This document shows, one piece after another, positions 60,757 through 64,000 of a stretch of 64,000 nt of DNA. Positions within the stretch are counted from its first letter, which is position 1; every line of letters starts with the position of its first letter. Location of the stretch: positions 181,215 through 245,214 of the forward strand of contig CABIXM010000001.1 in assembly GCA_902362725.1 (NCBI GenBank), written 5' to 3'. The stretch comes from Clostridiaceae bacterium (GTDB taxonomy: Bacteria > Bacillota > Clostridia > Lachnospirales > Lachnospiraceae). The notes under the pieces were generated by a model. That model was not told where the DNA came from, did not search any database, and saw only the letters and a program-made list of their open reading frames with translations. Position numbers and translations under genes: made by a program.

Positions 60757-61689
60757 ATGAATTCAACGAGAGAAGCATATGGACAGGCACTGGCAGAATT
60801 GGGTGAGAAGTATCCGATTTATGTATTTGACGCAGACCTGTCAAAAGCCACACAGACCGTTCATTTTGCCAAAAAATTCCCGGAGCGGTTTACGAACATG
60901 GGAATTGCGGAGTCGAATATGATAGGCTACGCGGCTGGCTACGCAGCTTGCGGCGCAACCGTATTTGCTAGCACTTTCGCGGAATTCGCAGCAGGAAGAG
61001 CCTACGATCAGATTCGCAATAGTGTGGCATATCCCCATCTGAACGTGAAAATCGCCGCGACCCACGGCGGTGTGTTGATCGGAGCAGACGGCGGTTCCCA
61101 CCAGTGCGTGGAGGATCTGGCCCTGATGCGCGCCATCCCCGGAATGGTGGTTTTATGCCCGGCGGATACGGAGGAGACCAGACGCTGCGTAGAGGCAGCC
61201 ATTCTGTATGACGGACCCGTCTATCTGCGTTTTGGCAGAATGGGAACCCCGGAAATCTATGAAAACGGAAAGACCTGTACCTTTGAAATTGGAAAAGGAA
61301 CCGTGGTAGAGGATGGAACAGATGTAACACTCATTGCAGTGGGGGATATGGTAAGCCGCGCGGCAACGGCAGCAAAGAAACTCAAAGAAGAGGGAATTTC
61401 TGCAGCAGTCATCGATATGGCGTCTGTAAAACCCATCGACGAGGCGCTTGTGGTTGAATACGCGAAGAAGACCGGCTGTATCGTAACAGCAGAGGATCAC
61501 AATATTATGGGTGGACTTGGCGGAGCAGTCAGCGAGGTACTTGCGAAGCATCAGCCGGTTCCCCAGGAGATGGTAGGACTTCAGGATCAGTTCGGACGTT
61601 CCGGAACCCCGGCGGATCTGGCGGAATATTACGGACTGACGGCGGAGAAGATTGTGGAAGCAGCGAAAAAGTGTATGCAGAGGAAATAG
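60757..61689 (+). CDS. Transketolase, C-terminal subunit
   Basis: A 310-residue pyrimidine-binding and C-terminal half: VFDADLSKATQTVHF, NMGIAESNMIGYAAGYAACG, FAAGRAYDQIRNSVAYPHLNV (contiguous run shortened), ATHGGVLIGADGGSHQ and the C-terminal TAEDHNIMGGLGGAVSEVL domain. ATG 60757 is chosen over GTG 60748, since AAAGGGGTGA precedes it. A split transketolase in an inducible operon suggests a dedicated role in substrate breakdown rather than the housekeeping pentose phosphate pathway. Confidence 0.6.
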   Translation: MNSTREAYGQALAELGEKYPIYVFDADLSKATQTVHFAKKFPERFTNMGIAESNMIGYAAGYAACGATVFASTFAEFAAGRAYDQIRNSVAYPHLNVKIAATHGGVLIGADGGSHQCVEDLALMRAIPGMVVLCPADTEETRRCVEAAILYDGPVYLRFGRMGTPEIYENGKTCTFEIGKGTVVEDGTDVTLIAVGDMVSRAATAAKKLKEEGISAAVIDMASVKPIDEALVVEYAKKTGCIVTAEDHNIMGGLGGAVSEVLAKHQPVPQEMVGLQDQFGRSGTPADLAEYYGLTAEKIVEAAKKCMQRK

Positions 61690-61693
61690 GACT

Positions 61694-62719
61694 ATGAAAA
61701 AAATTGTATTTACATCCGCATTGCATACAGAGATACAGGAAGCGGCTATACCAGGCTATCGGGACAATCAGGTTCTGCTGAAGATTGAACGAATCGGCGT
61801 GTGCGGAACCGATATTCAGGTATTTGCCGGAAGAAACCGATATATGCAATTTCCGGTTGTACCATTCCATGAAGGAATCGCGCGGGTGGTAAAGGCCGGA
61901 GCAGACGTAACACATGTAAAAGCCGGAGACAGAGTAGTGATCCGTCCGATTATCAGTTGCGGGACCTGTTATTCCTGCCGTCATGGTCATGAAAACGCGT
62001 GTGAAAATTTTAATTGCCTGGGCGTCCAGTCAGACGGTCTCGGAGCGGAATATTTTGTTATCGACAGGGAATATGTCTACCCGATTCCGGAGAGCTGTCC
62101 TTTGGATGAAGCGGTGCTTATTGAGCCCTTTGCGGTGGGAATCCATGCGGCCCTTCGGGGACAGGTGCAGGGTAAGCGCGTCCTGGTGGTAGGCGCGGGA
62201 ACTATCGGCAATTTTACAGCGCAGGCCTGCCAGCTTCTTGGGGCTTCGGAGGTCGCTGTGTGCGATCTGAGTGACGACAAGATTGAGATGGCGAAGCGAG
62301 CCGGTATTCAGCACTGTGTAAGCAGTGCGGGACGCTCCCTGAAGGATGTGGCTTATGAAATTTACGGAACCTTCCCGGACGTTATCCTTGACTGCGTAGG
62401 CGCGAAGGTGATTCTGCCGCAGATTCTGGAGTTGGCGGGAAAGACGACTACGGTGGTAATTGTAGGAAATTATTCGGAGCCTGTACTGATTGATGTGGCG
62501 ACCATCCAGAGAAATGAGTTAAATGTATTGGGCAATATTACGTATACGGCGGAAGATTTTCAGAAGGCAGTGGAACTCATGGTGAGCGGAAAAGTATATA
62601 CCGAAGGCTTTATTTCCGCAAAATTCCCCTTTGACGAGGTACAGGGCATGATGGAATTTGCGCTGGAAAAGCGGGGCGTCAATATGAAAGTAGTTCTAGA
62701 ATACAACGGGGAGGGATAG
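61694..62719 (+). CDS. Zinc-dependent alcohol (polyol) dehydrogenase
   Basis: A 341-residue medium-chain dehydrogenase: catalytic zinc region IGVCGTDIQVFAG and PFHEGIARV, structural zinc cysteines in SCGTCYSCRHGHENACENF, and NAD-binding VLVVGAGTIGNFTAQA. The pattern fits the sorbitol/threonine-dehydrogenase group, which oxidises secondary alcohols of polyols. ATG 61694 (5 bp after the transketolase stop, AGGAAATAGG upstream) is used in place of the open frame from 61652. With the SDR it would give the operon two oxidoreductases. Confidence 0.9.
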   Translation: MKKIVFTSALHTEIQEAAIPGYRDNQVLLKIERIGVCGTDIQVFAGRNRYMQFPVVPFHEGIARVVKAGADVTHVKAGDRVVIRPIISCGTCYSCRHGHENACENFNCLGVQSDGLGAEYFVIDREYVYPIPESCPLDEAVLIEPFAVGIHAALRGQVQGKRVLVVGAGTIGNFTAQACQLLGASEVAVCDLSDDKIEMAKRAGIQHCVSSAGRSLKDVAYEIYGTFPDVILDCVGAKVILPQILELAGKTTTVVIVGNYSEPVLIDVATIQRNELNVLGNITYTAEDFQKAVELMVSGKVYTEGFISAKFPFDEVQGMMEFALEKRGVNMKVVLEYNGEG

Positions 62720-62720
62720 C

Positions 62721-63389
62721 ATGTATCATATTTCACCTTCTCTGCTCTGCGCAGATCAGATGGAGCTTAGGCAGACTGTCGTCGAGGTGGAAAAGCTGGG
62801 TGTTGACTGGCTGCATATCGATGTGATGGACGGCAATTTTGTACCGAATTTCGCCTTTGGAACCGACTGTATTCGGGCCATTCGGAAGGAAGCGAAGAGC
62901 CCCCTGTATGCGCATATGATGTGTACAAGGCCGATGGAGTTTATCAAGCCCTTTGCGGAGCTGGGAGTGGATTATTATTGTTTTCATTATGAGGCTACCG
63001 TGAATCCGTTCCGAGTGTGTCAGGAGATAGAGAAAAATGGCATGAAGGCCGCCATCGCGTTGAATCCGTCCACGCCGGTGGAACTGCTGGAGGATCTGCT
63101 TCCGGGTCTGTCCTGTGTAACCCTGATGTCCATAGAACCGGGATTTTCCGGCCAGAAGTTTCTTACGCATACTTATAAAAAGATACGGAAACTTCGGAAA
63201 ATGGCAGGCGACAGCCCGGTGCGGATTGAGATCGACGGAGGAGCCGATATTCCCATATCCATGAAATGTATCGAGAACGGAGCAGATGTGATCGTGGGCG
63301 GATACTTCAACCTGTTTGACAGCGCGTATTCGCTTTCGGACAAGTACAGAGCCTACAGTCAGGCATTGAAGAACGGAGGGATAGAGTGA
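62721..63389 (+). CDS. Ribulose-phosphate 3-epimerase family protein
   Basis: A 222-residue TIM barrel: ISPSLLCADQMEL, catalytic WLHIDVMDGNFVPNFAFG, IEPGFSGQKF and EIDGGADIPIS with a C-terminal VGGYFNLF. It epimerises ribulose-5-phosphate to xylulose-5-phosphate or a related ketose phosphate (allulose-6-phosphate epimerases are close relatives). GGGAGGGAT precedes the ATG. It overlaps the next gene by 4 bp and supplies or consumes pentulose phosphate used by the split transketolase. Confidence 0.92.
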   Translation: MYHISPSLLCADQMELRQTVVEVEKLGVDWLHIDVMDGNFVPNFAFGTDCIRAIRKEAKSPLYAHMMCTRPMEFIKPFAELGVDYYCFHYEATVNPFRVCQEIEKNGMKAAIALNPSTPVELLEDLLPGLSCVTLMSIEPGFSGQKFLTHTYKKIRKLRKMAGDSPVRIEIDGGADIPISMKCIENGADVIVGGYFNLFDSAYSLSDKYRAYSQALKNGGIE

Positions 63390-64000
63390 CAGTACAGGAA
63401 TTAAAAGAAATCGTAGTTGAGGCAAACAAAGAGCTGCCGAGGCGTCATATGGTGCTATATTCCTGGGGAAATGTAAGCGCCATTGATCGGGACAAAGGAA
63501 TCATTGTAATTAAGCCCGTGGGTATTCCCTACGATGATCTGACCACGGAAAATGTAAGCGTTGTGGATTTGCAGGGCAATAAGGTGGCCGGAGAGAAAAA
63601 TCCGTTGAACCCGTCTGTGGATCTGGATATTCACCGGGCGCTGTATGAAAATTTCCCGGAGTGCAACGCTATCGTACATACACATTCTACCTACGCGACA
63701 GTGATGGCGCAGCTACACCGGGACGTGCCCTGCTTTGGCACAACCCATGCGGATTACTTTGCCGGATCCGTTCCCTGCGTGGAGGCTCTTTCTGACGAAG
63801 AAATCATTCATGATTACGAATGGAATACAGGCATGGCGATTGTAAAGTATTTCCAGAAATATGGTATATCACCTGCAGATGTGCCTGCGGCCCTGTCCAT
63901 CAATCACGGTCCCTTTACCTGGGGCGAGGACTGCTGGGATGCAGTTCACAAGGCGGTAGTACTGGAAGAAATCTGTAAAATGGCGGTTCACATGCTGGCT
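63386..64000 (+). CDS. L-ribulose-5-phosphate 4-epimerase (AraD-like), 3' end cut off
   Basis: The first 205 residues of a class II aldolase/AraD-fold protein; about 25 residues are missing at the window edge. Zinc ligands appear in IVHTHSTYATVMA and SINHGPFTW, and the specificity segment GTTHADYFAGSVPC matches AraD/UlaF. It converts L-ribulose-5-phosphate to D-xylulose-5-phosphate. The start GTG 63386 overlaps the epimerase stop by 4 bp, with GGAGGGATAG upstream. Confidence 0.85.
   Translation, partial: MTVQELKEIVVEANKELPRRHMVLYSWGNVSAIDRDKGIIVIKPVGIPYDDLTTENVSVVDLQGNKVAGEKNPLNPSVDLDIHRALYENFPECNAIVHTHSTYATVMAQLHRDVPCFGTTHADYFAGSVPCVEALSDEEIIHDYEWNTGMAIVKYFQKYGISPADVPAALSINHGPFTWGEDCWDAVHKAVVLEEICKMAVHMLA

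Noticed and set aside
54760..64000. Firm assignment as a sulfoquinovose (sulfo-TK) pathway
   Set aside because: The split transketolase and sulfonate-type importer suggest it, but the sulfosugar-specific enzymes are not visible; it stays a hypothesis.

Overview
The window looks like chromosomal DNA of a spore-forming Firmicute of the class Clostridia, most likely family Lachnospiraceae. The evidence is GC-rich low-GC-Firmicute gene content (archaeal-type ProS, Trp T-box, the yabO-yabP-yabQ-divIC-spoIIE-tilS-hpt-ftsH order of the Bacillus/Clostridium core, a CotS-like coat protein), strong AGGAGG ribosome binding sites and intrinsic terminators. No rRNA, prophage or CRISPR array is visible. 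One tRNA (Pro, CGG) is present.

Layout. 1-593: 5' part of an aldehyde dehydrogenase (minus strand). 814-6685: proS, cca, a CotS-like protein and a phosphoglucomutase whose leader contains three consecutive hairpins. 6814-13869: core cell-division and sporulation block hup-rqcP-yabP-yabQ-divIC-spoIIE-tilS-hpt-ftsH. A sigma-E-like promoter inside a terminator precedes yabP, and a 21-bp-spaced promoter with Spo0A-box-like sites precedes spoIIE. 14311-16359: GH13 glycosidase. 16369-19633: T-box controlled trpCBA. 19630-26112: LevR-like regulator and a mannose-family PTS with a BtpA-family protein and a HAD phosphatase. 26260-31079: VanZ-like protein, tRNA-Pro, pgi and a large polytopic membrane protein.

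31247-46055: a run starting with a cytidylate-kinase-like protein, a lysophospholipase-like hydrolase and a DUF1002 protein. It continues into a YesM/YesN-type two-component system with a membrane-anchored sugar-binding protein, then a sugar ABC importer (two permeases, one double ATPase, two binding lipoproteins), a FucU-type mutarotase and an AraC regulator. 46237-52242: a complete set for de novo GDP-L-fucose (manC, gmd, fcl, manA and a phosphohexomutase), without any glycosyltransferase in view. 52259-53468: an Rpn/PD-(D/E)XK nuclease gene bracketed by two near-identical terminators, a likely inserted gene.

53475-64000: a LacI regulator and a divergent operon. The operon encodes a NitT/TauT-type ABC importer (binding lipoprotein, two permeases, two ATPases), an SDR dehydrogenase, a split transketolase, a Zn alcohol dehydrogenase, a pentulose-phosphate 3-epimerase and an AraD-like 4-epimerase cut by the window end. 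This is the most unusual region. The importer's two ATPases carry complementary defects that would leave one canonical and one degenerate ATP site, and a sulfonate-type importer is joined to pentose-phosphate enzymes, so the substrate is unknown. All functions are inferred from reading translated sequence; no database search was run.
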